This document shows, one piece after another, positions 1 through 7,528 of a stretch of DNA of 13,826 nucleotides (positions are counted from its first letter, which is position 1; every line of letters begins with the position of its first letter). A model generated the notes under the pieces. That model saw nothing but the letters and a program-made list of their open reading frames with translations. It ran no database searches and was not told the DNA's origin. Location of the stretch: contig JACQGJ010000477.1 of the NCBI GenBank assembly GCA_016199605.1, positions 1 through 13,826 on the forward strand. The letters run 5' to 3'. Made by a program: the position numbers and the translations under genes. The stretch is from Armatimonadota bacterium (GTDB lineage: Bacteria > Armatimonadota > Abditibacteriia > CG2-30-59-28).

Positions 1-2100
1 CCCGGATGTTTGGGTAATCCCTTGTGGTCTTTATCGTATTCGTAGGCCCGAAAGGAGGTGAACCCCATGAGAGCGCCGGGGTGATTCGGGATCGGAGCGC
101 TGCCTGGCGGAACTATCCAGTAGAAATGAACGGCACCGCCTCCACTCTTCGTCTCTCCATGAGTGATACACGGGTCGAAGCTGAGCGTGGGTTGCAGCCA
201 ATGGACCACAATCCTCGTGGAATAGGTCTCCTCCGCCTGCGTCTGACCCGTCGCGGTTCCTTGCGCCCCGAGAGCCGAAGCCGTGACGGTGAAGCTGCTG
301 TTTGCCGGCTGCGTGTTGGATGAGAGCAGGACGAGGGTCGCCGCACCGTTGACCGTCGTGGCGGCGAGGGTTCCGGGTGTGGCGGGATTGGCCCCCTCGA
401 AGCTGCCCCAATCGGTGGTGAAGGTGACCGTCGTGCCGTCGGGCGGGGGTTGACCGTTGTCGGTGACAGTGGCGGAAACAGTCGACGTGCTCTGACCGTC
501 GGCGGTGATGAGGGTAGGCGTGACGGCGACGCTGATCGTCACTCCGCCGAAGCCACCGGTGAAGGTGAGACTGCACGTTCCCGTCGCGCTGGTGGAAGTA
601 GCGGTGATCGTGGGGGTCGCTGCCTGCGTGCCGGAGGTCAAGGTTGCGGTGGCGATTCCCTGGACGTTGGTCATTGCCGAGGTGGGTGTTAAAGTCCCCG
701 CGGGGGTCTGGAAGTTGATCGTCTGCCCCGCCATCGGCTGATTAGTCCCGTCCATCAGCGTGGCGGTGATGGTGGATTGCGACGCTCCGTCCGCAGTCAA
801 CGTTGCCGGGTTCGCGGTAACCGTCAGCGTGGGAGCTGGCGCCGGGGGCGGGGCGGTGAACGTGACGCTGCACGTTCCCGTCAACCCGCTGGAGGTGGAG
901 GTGATCTGGGCGGTTCCGGCGGTCGTGCCGGAAGTCAGGGTAACGCTGGCGTTGCCCTGAGCATTCGAGGTTGCCGAGGCGGCAGACAGCGTTCCCGCGG
1001 TCGTCGTGAAGTCAACGACGTGATCGGCGACCGGCTGGTTGTTGACATCGGTCAAGGTCGCGGTGATCGTTGATTGGGCGGCATTGTCTGCGACGATGCT
1101 GGTCGGTGTGGCGGAGACGCTCAAGTTCGCCACGGATGGCGGAGGCGGAGGCGGGGAAGCAGTGGTGGCGCTCACCTCATTGGATCCGCTGGACAGCCCG
1201 CCTGTGTCGAAAACGAAGACGCGATAGTAAACGGCCGTCGTTGCCGTAAGGCCGGTGTCGGTGAAAGCACACGATGCTTGATTCTGGATACTGGATACAA
1301 GCGTTGAGGCTTCGGTGACTCCGGGGGTGGTGGAACGGTAGAGCTTGTACGACTGAAAGTCGGCGTCGCCGTTCTGGGACCAGGACAGGTCGAGGGTGGT
1401 GTCGGTGATGTTGGTAGGAGTGTTCAACGACACTGCGGTCGGCGGGTTGTTGACCGTGGTGTAGTCCACCACCAGTTTCGGTCGAAGGGTCGCGTCCCCG
1501 CCATAGTCGCCGCTGTAGAACTGAACGTTGTTGGGCGGCGAGCCGGAGGACTGTTTGACAACAACTCCGTTGTTCGTGACCGACCCATTGCACCAGGAAG
1601 CGACAAGGGAAGTGATCGTCCAGCTTTTCCAACCTGTGGAGTTGACAGCCACCGAGCTGACGGCGGTAGCGTCAGAAGACGGCTGACTGTTCCAGTTAAC
1701 CGCCGCCTCATCCCAGGTCGAAGTCACCTTGTAGGCGGAAGCCGTCTGCGCCCCTCCCGCTGCCTGACTGACGTACAGCGACAACGTAGCGGAGTTGATG
1801 GTAGCGCCCGCGGGAATGGAAGAAAGGTCGAACTGAACGAAGGACCGCTTTTCGCTGCCGCCGAAGTCAGGCCCCTGTCCGCTGGCCAGCGCCGTGTTGG
1901 AGCCGTAGTTTGCGCCCGCGGTCATCTGACCGACGAAGGCATCCTGGCCTTCGCCGCCGGGCTGGAGCGTGACTATATCAGCGCGCAGCATGGCGCAAGG
2001 CGTGAAGAGCAAGGGGCAGAAGGTGACGAGGAGTAACGGGGCAAGGGGCGAGGTCGCCCGAGCGGGGAACTGTTGTCACTGACCTTCGATACGCGTCCAT
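1..2100 (-). CDS. Secreted multidomain protein: DNRLRE, fibronectin III, three Ig-like (Big_1) domains; 3' end outside window, 5' frameshift
   Basis: One reading frame is open from 2075 to the left edge with no stop, so about 690 codons are visible and the C-terminus is missing. From the N-terminus it shows a hydrophobic signal-like stretch (LAPLLLVTFCPLLF), then a DNRLRE-type beta domain at about 1980-1450 (FVQFDLSSIPAGATINSATL, a WDEAAVNWN motif and SWTITSLV). A fibronectin III domain follows at about 1449-1170 (LDLSW, YYRVFVFD), then a PPPPP linker, three Big_1-like domains at about 1145-240, and an unrecognised C-terminal part. Such proteins are usually exported surface or extracellular proteins; no catalytic domain is visible. 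The only well-placed start is ATG at 2098-2100, preceded by GGAGGTG nine bases upstream, but it is in another frame. It would read MDAYRRSVTTVP and must shift by one base, most simply at the four-C run at 2064-2067, to enter the long frame. An in-frame stop lies at 2076-2078. The alternative in-frame ATG at 1989-1991 would lose the signal peptide. Confidence 0.8.
240..1145 (-). repeat. Tandem Ig-like (Big_1) domain array inside the secreted protein
   Basis: Three consecutive domains share the pattern ADG/ADN..QST(I/V)(T/S)AT(L/V)(T/M)D..(N)QP near their start. The first two also share a TGTCS(V/L)TFT ending. The period between the first two is exactly 297 bases (99 codons): cggctg recurs at 735-740 and 1032-1037, and ctgcacgttcccg recurs at 571-583 and 868-880. 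The third unit, at about 545-240, is more diverged and carries TDNGQPPPDG. Big_1 domains are extracellular rod-forming modules of the invasin/intimin type. Here they appear to space the N-terminal DNRLRE and fibronectin domains from whatever C-terminal domain lies outside the window. Confidence 0.75.
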
Positions 2101-2174
2101 CGTTGAGACCACCTCCGGACCTGAAAGATTACGGAAAGCTGAACCTCATTCGATGACTGCTGCTACCGACATGG

Positions 2175-2235
2175 ATTATACCCCAATCTCTCCCGCGCGT
2201 AACGGGTATTATTGAACAAGTTCTTTTGGTGCCAA
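2175..2235 (-). promoter_or_regulatory. Candidate promoters for the secreted-protein gene
   Basis: On the minus strand a perfect TATAAT lies at 2180-2175, with a poor -35 (GTTACG at 2203-2198, 17-base spacer). Slightly upstream, TTGGCA (2235-2230) and AATAAT (2213-2208) with a 16-base spacer form a second sigma-70-like pair. Either would give a short leader ending in the GGAGGTG ribosome site before ATG 2100. The assignment rests on sequence match only. Confidence 0.4.
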
Positions 2236-2285
2236 TATACGATAGGTATTCCACGCGGGTTTAGGGATCCAGGGAACCGATTTGG

Positions 2286-2314
2286 TTGACATGACCTCTA
2301 TGCCCTCCTACAAT
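2286..2314 (+). promoter_or_regulatory. Near-consensus sigma-70 promoter on the plus strand
   Basis: TTGACA (2286-2291), a 17-base spacer and TACAAT (2309-2314) match the sigma-70 consensus at 11 of 12 positions with ideal spacing. Transcription would start near 2321 and run into the truncated TIM-barrel gene at 2386-2889. It is divergent from the secreted-protein gene promoters about 50 to 110 bases to the left. Confidence 0.6.
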
Positions 2315-2340
2315 GCCCAGACCTGACAGTTGCAGGGAAC

Positions 2341-2393
2341 GTACGCGTCGGCGGGGAGGACCACAAACTCTCGATCTTTTGCTCGATGAGGTC
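2341..2393 (+). repeat. Left copy of a 53-base direct repeat
   Basis: This stretch matches 9318-9370 in the same orientation at 48 of 53 bases, with mismatches at positions 9, 12, 22, 23 and 41 of the repeat. Read on the minus strand it encodes a peptide like the maturation-protease tail: DLIEQKIESLWSSPPTRT here, DLIEEKIESLLSSPPTRT there. Read on the plus strand it encodes VRVGGEDHKLSIFCSMRSA, which is continuous with the truncated TIM-barrel frame. It lies just downstream of the plus-strand promoter. Confidence 0.8.
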
Positions 2394-2889
2394 GGCGCTG
2401 GTATCGGGATGTAAAATCGCCGCGGAACTGGCCCGGAGGGAGGGATTGCCCGTGGCTCTTCGGGCACGCCGCGGAGAGTTGTGTGAAAGCTCTGGAGACC
2501 TCATCAATCTCCTGAACGACGTCTGCTTCAGCAATTTCCACGTGGCGCTGGATACGGCTCTGATGAACTGCGCAGAGGAGTTCCTATACGCGGCGAGAAA
2601 GGTCATCGACCTACCCAGACTCTCGGGGAGGGTCGCTCTGGTCTACGCCGCGGACAGTGACGGTCGGTGCTTCCGCCAGCTTCCTCTCCGGAGCGGTACT
2701 GAAGCAGGAGGTATCGACTGGGACCAGTTCGTCGAGGTGTTGCGCTTACCCCTCTTTGCCGAGAGCAAACCGTACCGGGGGCCCTTTGTGCTGGAGGTAG
2801 ACGATCCCGACCTCGACGGAAATCTGTTGACCTCTGCCCACCGGGCGCAGAGTTTGTTGTCGTCCCACGGAATTCCGTGGCTGATCTGA
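2386..2889 (+). CDS. N-terminally truncated sugar-phosphate isomerase/AP-endonuclease-2-like TIM-barrel protein
   Basis: The 167 codons look genuinely coding and resemble the C-terminal half of the xylose-isomerase-like TIM-barrel (AP endonuclease family 2) proteins, which are usually about 260-290 residues. Visible landmarks are a strand with an acidic residue (FHVALDTAL), then GRVALVYAADSDGR, a DWDQFVEVLR segment typical of the 'G..DW..i...L' loop, and YRGPFVLEVDD near the end. The frame is open upstream only to a TGA at 2287-2289, so the first half of the barrel is absent. ATG 2386 has no SD sequence at normal distance; a GGGGAGGA at 2353-2360 is too far from it. The metal site cannot be complete. 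The substrate cannot be predicted, and this is probably a decaying remnant, though a near-consensus promoter lies upstream. It converges with the receiver gene on the other strand. Confidence 0.65.
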   Translation: MRSALVSGCKIAAELARREGLPVALRARRGELCESSGDLINLLNDVCFSNFHVALDTALMNCAEEFLYAARKVIDLPRLSGRVALVYAADSDGRCFRQLPLRSGTEAGGIDWDQFVEVLRLPLFAESKPYRGPFVLEVDDPDLDGNLLTSAHRAQSLLSSHGIPWLI

Positions 2890-2994
2890 ATCCCCTTCGT
2901 CAGACAAAAACGCGATAGCGACGTCAGTGATTCGGCTGCTCACGGAGACAGGTGAATCAAGTCGCCACTGCCTTCTCAACCTTACTGGTTGTGG

Positions 2995-3411
2995 CTACTT
3001 CTCCAGGATCGCCCTCACCTGTTTGAGCAGATTCTCCGGCGTTGCCGGCTTGTCGATAAATCCTTGCACCGGGAGGAACTCGCCTGGCTGGTAGGTTCCG
3101 TCCGCCTGATCTGGATATACTCTGAGCTTGGTCTTGTCGTGAATGGCGGTGACCATCAGGATGGGCGTCTCGGCAACGCTCCGGTCCGAGTGTTGGCGTA
3201 GTTGCCACACAAAGTGAAATCCCTCTGTGCCGTCCGGCATCATCACATCCAACACGATGGCGTCCGGAGGTTCTGTTTCGACTTTCCCCATCCCTTCTTC
3301 CGCGCTGGAGGCCGATACTACCTGATAGCCCGCTCCCTCAAGGACCAGTGACATCGCCTCGGTAATGTCCGGATCGTCATCCACGATGAGGATCTTCGCT
3401 TGTTCTGCCAT
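2995..3411 (-). CDS. Stand-alone response regulator receiver protein
   Basis: This 138-residue protein is one CheY-like receiver domain with no output domain. The acidic pocket is at D11/D12 (ILIVDDDPDI), the phosphoacceptor is D55 (VLDVMMPDG), the conserved Thr is T88 (ILMVTAI) and the conserved Lys is K121 (FIDKPATP). All residues needed for phosphotransfer and switching are therefore present. The segment between T88 and K121 is 33 residues (22 in CheY) and includes a charged stretch DQADGTYQPGEFLPVQGF, so the output face is probably remodelled. The gene follows hydA by 33 bases on the same strand and is most likely the last gene of the hydrogenase operon. The RegB-like kinase at 7830-9296 is the obvious candidate partner, but that pairing is inference. 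ATG 3411 is supported by a GAGGGAG ribosome site. Confidence 0.9.
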   Translation of the reverse strand: MAEQAKILIVDDDPDITEAMSLVLEGAGYQVVSASSAEEGMGKVETEPPDAIVLDVMMPDGTEGFHFVWQLRQHSDRSVAETPILMVTAIHDKTKLRVYPDQADGTYQPGEFLPVQGFIDKPATPENLLKQVRAILEK

Positions 3412-3412
3412 G

Positions 3413-3428
3413 ACTCCCTCACTCCCTC
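3413..3428 (-). promoter_or_regulatory. Tandem ribosome-binding sequence before the receiver gene
   Basis: The hydA-receiver gap holds two exact head-to-tail copies of actccctc (3413-3420 and 3421-3428), read on the minus strand as GAGGGAGT twice. The proximal copy is at good SD distance from ATG 3411; the distal copy lies eight bases further out. This may be simple replication slippage of a ribosome site, or it may boost loading. Confidence 0.5.
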
Positions 3429-3444
3429 ACTACAATTCGCTCCG

Positions 3445-4737
3445 TCATACGAACTTCACATCCAACAAATGTGCCGAACACGAAATACACGGATCGTACG
3501 CCCGCACCAGCATCTCCAGCATGAGCCGGATTTCGTCCTGCGATCTGTCGAGAATCTGCGGGACCAAAGCTCGCATGTCGTCTTCGATGTTCGCAAAGTT
3601 CTGCCCGGTGGGTATGACCAGGTTCGCTCCGGTGATCGTTCCGTCCCCATCGACCGTATACTCGTGAAAGAGCGTTCCGCGAGGCACGTCTGCTGCCCCG
3701 GCTCCTGTCCCTGCTTTCACCTCAACGTGCCGGTCTTCCTCTTTCAGGCCGTTGTCCAGAATCTCGTCGATCAACTCGACGGCGTCCTCGGTGCAGTGGA
3801 CGCACTCCACCACCTGGGCGACGCTGTTCATGAACGGATTGCACGAGGTCCGCTTCAGCCCAAGCTCCTCGGCCGCCGCCTTCGCCGCGGGATGCAGAGC
3901 CTCGTAGTTGTTCTTGAACCTGGCGAGGGCGCCGACCATGTACGAATCCCTCGAGGACTTGGCGTGCTTCCCGGTGGAATGATCCGGGACCCATTCGTGA
4001 ATCCGTGACCGGTATTCGGGAACCGGGATCTCCCAGCCCTCGGAGGACTTCAGGCTGCCCAGAATGTACGCGTATTCCCGACCGTGATCGGTCAGCGAGA
4101 TGTACTCCGTGTCACGCTCAAAGCTCGGCAACGACAAGTTCCTCAGGAGATCGACGATGGTGTGCAGATCGTCTCGTGACGCGACCAGGCGCTTCTGAAG
4201 ATCCTTCAGGTCCGCGGGTTTGGGAAGACACGTGAAGCCGTTGACCGCGCAAGCGATAGGATGAATGTGCCTGCCACCGATGGCGCAGCAGATATCGTTT
4301 CCGAGCCGTTTGACCCGCAACGCCAGCTTGACTACCTCGGGATGCGTCTCCACCAGGGGAATGACGCTTCCCACGCCAAGGAGGTCGGGGGCGACGAGAT
4401 AGAGGACGTGCAGGTAGTGGCTCTGCAGCATCTCACCATGGAAGCCCAGCTTCCTCAGCCGGACCGTCTGCTCCGACGGCATAATCCCAAAGCAATTCTC
4501 CATCGCGTTCAACGAGGCGGTTGTATGTCCCCAGGAGCAGATGCCGCATATCCGGGAGGTAATGTGGGACGCCTCGTCCCACTTCCGGCCACGCAGCATG
4601 GCTTCATAGAAGCGCGGAGCCTCGACAATGTCGAGCCGCAAGTCCTCGATCTCACCGTTCGTCACGTTGAGGACGATGTTTCCGTGTCCCTCGACACGGG
4701 TGATGTGACGGACGTTGACATTCACGTTGGCTGACAC
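3445..4737 (-). CDS. hydA: Group 3b [NiFe] hydrogenase, catalytic alpha (large) subunit
   Basis: This 430-residue subunit carries the Ni-Fe active site of a soluble bidirectional NAD(P)-linked hydrogenase (sulfhydrogenase family). The N-terminal ligand motif is RICGIC (C64, C67) preceded by the usual RVEGHG. The C-terminal motif is DPCISC plus H423 (C417, C420). After H423 comes a seven-residue tail, LLDVKFV (3468-3448), which a nickel-dependent endopeptidase would remove during maturation. Pyrococcus furiosus soluble hydrogenase I has the same DPCISC..H arrangement with a shorter tail. The start is GTG at 4737-4735, one base after the hydD stop, with GGAGGG eight bases upstream, so the two genes are probably translationally coupled. 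The assignment to group 3b rests on the hydB-hydG-hydD-hydA gene order as well as on this sequence. No residue needed for the metal centre is missing. Confidence 0.95.
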   Translation of the reverse strand: MSANVNVNVRHITRVEGHGNIVLNVTNGEIEDLRLDIVEAPRFYEAMLRGRKWDEASHITSRICGICSWGHTTASLNAMENCFGIMPSEQTVRLRKLGFHGEMLQSHYLHVLYLVAPDLLGVGSVIPLVETHPEVVKLALRVKRLGNDICCAIGGRHIHPIACAVNGFTCLPKPADLKDLQKRLVASRDDLHTIVDLLRNLSLPSFERDTEYISLTDHGREYAYILGSLKSSEGWEIPVPEYRSRIHEWVPDHSTGKHAKSSRDSYMVGALARFKNNYEALHPAAKAAAEELGLKRTSCNPFMNSVAQVVECVHCTEDAVELIDEILDNGLKEEDRHVEVKAGTGAGAADVPRGTLFHEYTVDGDGTITGANLVIPTGQNFANIEDDMRALVPQILDRSQDEIRLMLEMLVRAYDPCISCSAHLLDVKFV

Positions 4738-4738
4738 G

Positions 4739-5554
4739 TTACTGTCCCTCCGTTTCCCCGACCGCCAGTTCCAGACCTGGGTAGCCGACGGGTTCTCCCG
4801 CTCCTACATACCAACCACCGAACATCCGGAACTCCAGCAGGATGTCTTTCACGGACAGGCCGTGCTCCTGTAAGACCTCCTGCTGCGCGTTGATCTGCGG
4901 ATCGTCCACCAATCCCCGGCATCCTTCGCACTTCGTTCCGAAAGTGGGGCAAATTGCTTTGCAGCCTGCCCGCGCTATGGGTCCGAGGCATATCTCTCCG
5001 AGAAGGAAGCGGCATTCATTCTCTCTCAGCTTGCACTCCACACACACGGGGTAGTTCGGGATGCTCGGTTCTTTGCCCAGCAGCAGCGACTTGGTGACTT
5101 CCAGGAATTCCTCCCGGTCGATGGGACAGCCGCGGACATAGTAATCCACCGGCACTACCGCGTCGATGGGCCGGGCTGGAATCGTTTCGTGGACCGCCCA
5201 CTTGTCTCCATAGACGTACTTGCGGACCTCCGTGAGGTCCTGGAAGTTTTTCATCATGTTGAGACCGCCGGGCCAGGCGCAAGCTCCCAGGGCAATCAGT
5301 ATCTTTGCCTGAGCGCGGATCTCCTTCAACTCCTCGATATCCCGTTCGGTGGTGATACTTCCCTCAACAAAGGCGATGTCGTAGTCGTCGCTGATCTTGT
5401 CCATCGCCTCCCGAAAGTTGACGATCTCAATCGCGCCCAGCAGGTCAAGCAATTCCTCCTCACACTCCAGCACCATCAACTGGCACCCTTCACAACTGGC
5501 GAAGCTGAAGAAACCTACCTTCGGTTTGCCGTTACCGTTTGGCATGGCCTGCAT
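4739..5554 (-). CDS. hydD: Group 3b [NiFe] hydrogenase, delta (small) Fe-S subunit
   Basis: This 271-residue small subunit conducts electrons between the Ni-Fe site and the diaphorase subunits. The proximal cluster ligands are C21 and C24 (SCEGCQ), C92 (ALGACAWPGG) and C143 (RGCPID). Two more four-cysteine sets follow: C171, C174, C181 and C189, then C198, C202, C209 and C212, giving three [4Fe-4S] clusters in all. The C-terminus is glycine-rich and ends in acidic residues. Two starts are possible. ATG 5554 has its AAAGG directly abutting, while the second ATG at 5545-5543 (MPNGNGKPKVG) has that AAAGG nine bases away and is better spaced, so the true protein may be three residues shorter. It lies eight bases after hydG and one base before the hydA GTG. 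Delta and alpha form the hydrogenase half of the tetramer. Confidence 0.95.
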   Translation of the reverse strand: MQAMPNGNGKPKVGFFSFASCEGCQLMVLECEEELLDLLGAIEIVNFREAMDKISDDYDIAFVEGSITTERDIEELKEIRAQAKILIALGACAWPGGLNMMKNFQDLTEVRKYVYGDKWAVHETIPARPIDAVVPVDYYVRGCPIDREEFLEVTKSLLLGKEPSIPNYPVCVECKLRENECRFLLGEICLGPIARAGCKAICPTFGTKCEGCRGLVDDPQINAQQEVLQEHGLSVKDILLEFRMFGGWYVGAGEPVGYPGLELAVGETEGQ

Positions 5555-5562
5555 CCTTTCTG

Positions 5563-6450
5563 TTACAATGCCTCATCGAGATTCTTGACCTCCGCGTATG
5601 AGAAGACCGGCCCGTCCAGACAGACGTACTTGCCGTTCATCTGGCAGTGACCACACTTACCCAGGCCGCATTTCATCCGCCGCTCGAGCGACATGATAAT
5701 CTGGTCGTCCACAAGCCCGCGGGCAAGCAGGTCCAGAATCACAAAGCGATACATGATCGGTGGACCGACGACGACGGCCATGGTCTTGGGAGCGTCGATT
5801 TTCACCTTCGGGATCAGGGTCGTAATGACCCCAACGTTGCCCCGCCATCCGTTCTCGCCGCGATCAACGGTGGTCAGGAACTCCACATCATCGCGTTGCT
5901 CCCATTCTTCCATCTCGTGTCGAAACAGGAACTCGGAGGGGTCCTTGCAGCCGTACAGAATCGCGACTTTACCGAAGTCCCTGCGGTTGTCGAGCACGTA
6001 CCAGATCAACGAACGTAGAGGGATAATGCCCAGCCCTCCGGCGATGAACAAGACGTCTCGCCCTTGCATCTTCTCGACGGGAAAAGCCGATCCGAAGGGT
6101 CCCCGAATTCCAATCTGAGCGCCCGTTTGCAGGCGGTGCAGGGCTTTGGTGACATTGCCCACCGCGCGCACGCACAACTCGAAGCCGTCATCCCGACTGG
6201 GGGAGGAGGCAATCGACAGGGGAGCTTCGCCGATGCCGAAAACGGATACCTCGACGAACTGCCCTGGAGCGTGATCCAGTGGATCGCCTTTCTCGAAGCC
6301 GATTCGAAACAACTTCTCGTTCTCAGTGAACTGCTCGATGTGCTCAACTTTCGCAATGCGAGGCAGATATACCGATCCTCGTGGTCCTGGCGGTTCCTCC
6401 GACACCTCGTACCACCTGTCTTTCTCGAAGAAGCTATCGGCCAACTTCAT
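5563..6450 (-). CDS. hydG: Group 3b hydrogenase, gamma subunit: FAD/NAD(P)-binding diaphorase with [2Fe-2S]
   Basis: This 295-residue protein belongs to the ferredoxin-NADP reductase / dihydroorotate dehydrogenase electron-transfer subunit family. The FAD domain shows an APLSIASS motif (about 76-83) and RGPFG (116-120). The nucleotide domain shows AGGLGIIPLRSL (137-148). The C-terminal [2Fe-2S] site is C261, C266, C269 and C277 (KCGLGKCGHC..YVC). It would exchange electrons between NAD(P)H and the Fe-S chain of the hydrogenase; the sequence alone does not settle NAD against NADP preference. ATG 6450 has a GAGGA about ten bases upstream. Gaps to hydB (22 bases) and hydD (8 bases) show a single transcript. 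Confidence 0.93.
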   Translation of the reverse strand: MKLADSFFEKDRWYEVSEEPPGPRGSVYLPRIAKVEHIEQFTENEKLFRIGFEKGDPLDHAPGQFVEVSVFGIGEAPLSIASSPSRDDGFELCVRAVGNVTKALHRLQTGAQIGIRGPFGSAFPVEKMQGRDVLFIAGGLGIIPLRSLIWYVLDNRRDFGKVAILYGCKDPSEFLFRHEMEEWEQRDDVEFLTTVDRGENGWRGNVGVITTLIPKVKIDAPKTMAVVVGPPIMYRFVILDLLARGLVDDQIIMSLERRMKCGLGKCGHCQMNGKYVCLDGPVFSYAEVKNLDEAL

Positions 6451-6472
6451 GGTCTTAAGTTCCTCGCTCTCG

Positions 6473-7528
6473 TCACGATGTTCGGCGCCCGTTTACCGCG
6501 CCGTCGATCACCTTGTTGAGCACTTTGACCGGATTGGCGATGTCCGGCACGCAGTTAACGCTGCACCGCCCGCAGCCGCAGCAGAATACTTTCCCGTAAC
6601 GCACGGGGAGATACTCGAACTTTCGGTAGAACCGGTGGCGGTACCTGGCCACGCCCTTGGACCGGAAGTTCCCGCCATGGGCCACTTTGGCAAAATCGGG
6701 CAGCAGACATCCGTCCCACTGTCTCTCCCGCACGCCCTCCTTCAGAGAGAGGTCCATCCGGTCGAGCACGTCGAAACAATAGCAGGTGGCGCAGGTCACG
6801 TTGCACGATCCACACGCGAGACACTTGCTTGCCTGTTCCTCCCACACCGGACTGTTGCGGAAACTTGTCAACGCCAGTGGCAGGTTCTCGGGTTGAGTAG
6901 TCAGCTCCAACTGGAAGGACCTGACCTTCTTGTCACGAAAAGCCAGGACCTGGCCCAGCTCGTGGTCGGTCGCCGCTCTCAACCCGGGAGCGTTGTCCAG
7001 CAACTCCGCGCCCCGCTCGGTTCCCACTTCCACGACGTAACTCTCGCCGATATCCGTCAGAAACAGATCATACCCATTCTGGGGCGGCAGGTTGGTTCTC
7101 ATGCTGCCGCAGAAGCAGTGCTCGTCCGGAAGACAATCAATGCCGATGATCGCCAACGAAGCGCGTCGCCTCACCCAGTGGTCGTCAGGCCGGTCACTTC
7201 CCAAGGAAGTTTCGAGCATCTGCAACGCGTGCAGGTCGCACGGGTGTAGACCGATCACGACTCTCACGCACACCTCAAGTGCATCACGGGTCGTCACGTC
7301 GTCAGCAGTCGAAAACCGAAGAAGCTCTTCGCGCTGTGGGAAGCAATACTTCTTGGGCGGGAGAATAGTCCTGAGGTAGGTTGAGTCCGGGCAGAGTTGA
7401 TCGGGACTCTCCAGGTCGGCGTAAACGTGATGCTTCCCTTTTTGTACGACTCCGCTCACCGGGTATTGCTGCATCAGGTTAACGACGAAGCCTCTGAAGT
7501 CATCTTTCGCCAATGTCTTCCGGTCCAT
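6473..7528 (-). CDS. hydB: Group 3b hydrogenase, beta subunit: two [4Fe-4S] ferredoxin-like electron carrier
   Basis: This 351-residue subunit is the first gene of the structural operon. Two [4Fe-4S] motifs lie in its C-terminal third: CLACGSCNVTC (C236, C239, C242, C246) and CCGCGRCSVNC (C316, C319, C322, C326). A further Cys-rich patch, DCLPDEHCFCG (131-141), is typical of this subunit family. In the sulfhydrogenases the beta and gamma subunits form the NAD(P)H/sulfur-reductase half. ATG 7528 has a strong AGGAGGG site (7544-7538) nine bases upstream. It is preceded by a 301-base gap holding a candidate promoter, which makes this the likely start of the hydB-hydG-hydD-hydA-receiver transcript. 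Confidence 0.93.
   Translation of the reverse strand: MDRKTLAKDDFRGFVVNLMQQYPVSGVVQKGKHHVYADLESPDQLCPDSTYLRTILPPKKYCFPQREELLRFSTADDVTTRDALEVCVRVVIGLHPCDLHALQMLETSLGSDRPDDHWVRRRASLAIIGIDCLPDEHCFCGSMRTNLPPQNGYDLFLTDIGESYVVEVGTERGAELLDNAPGLRAATDHELGQVLAFRDKKVRSFQLELTTQPENLPLALTSFRNSPVWEEQASKCLACGSCNVTCATCYCFDVLDRMDLSLKEGVRERQWDGCLLPDFAKVAHGGNFRSKGVARYRHRFYRKFEYLPVRYGKVFCCGCGRCSVNCVPDIANPVKVLNKVIDGAVNGRRTS

Noticed and set aside
31..576. Minus-strand frame of 181 codons rich in His and Arg
   Set aside because: It lies one frame off the Ig-like protein, whose frame gives coherent domains through the whole region.
2298..2606. Minus-strand frame ending like the maturation protease tail
   Set aside because: Only the part over 2341-2393 resembles the protease; the rest is antisense to the TIM-barrel gene and shows no protease motifs, so it is treated as a repeat, not a gene.
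2977..2991. CAACC-TTACT-GGTTG hairpin just after the receiver stop as a terminator
   Set aside because: Only five pairs and no T-run on either strand; not enough to call termination.
3400..4008. Plus-strand frame of 202 codons opposite hydA
   Set aside because: It is antisense to a clearly identified hydrogenase subunit and has no recognisable motif.
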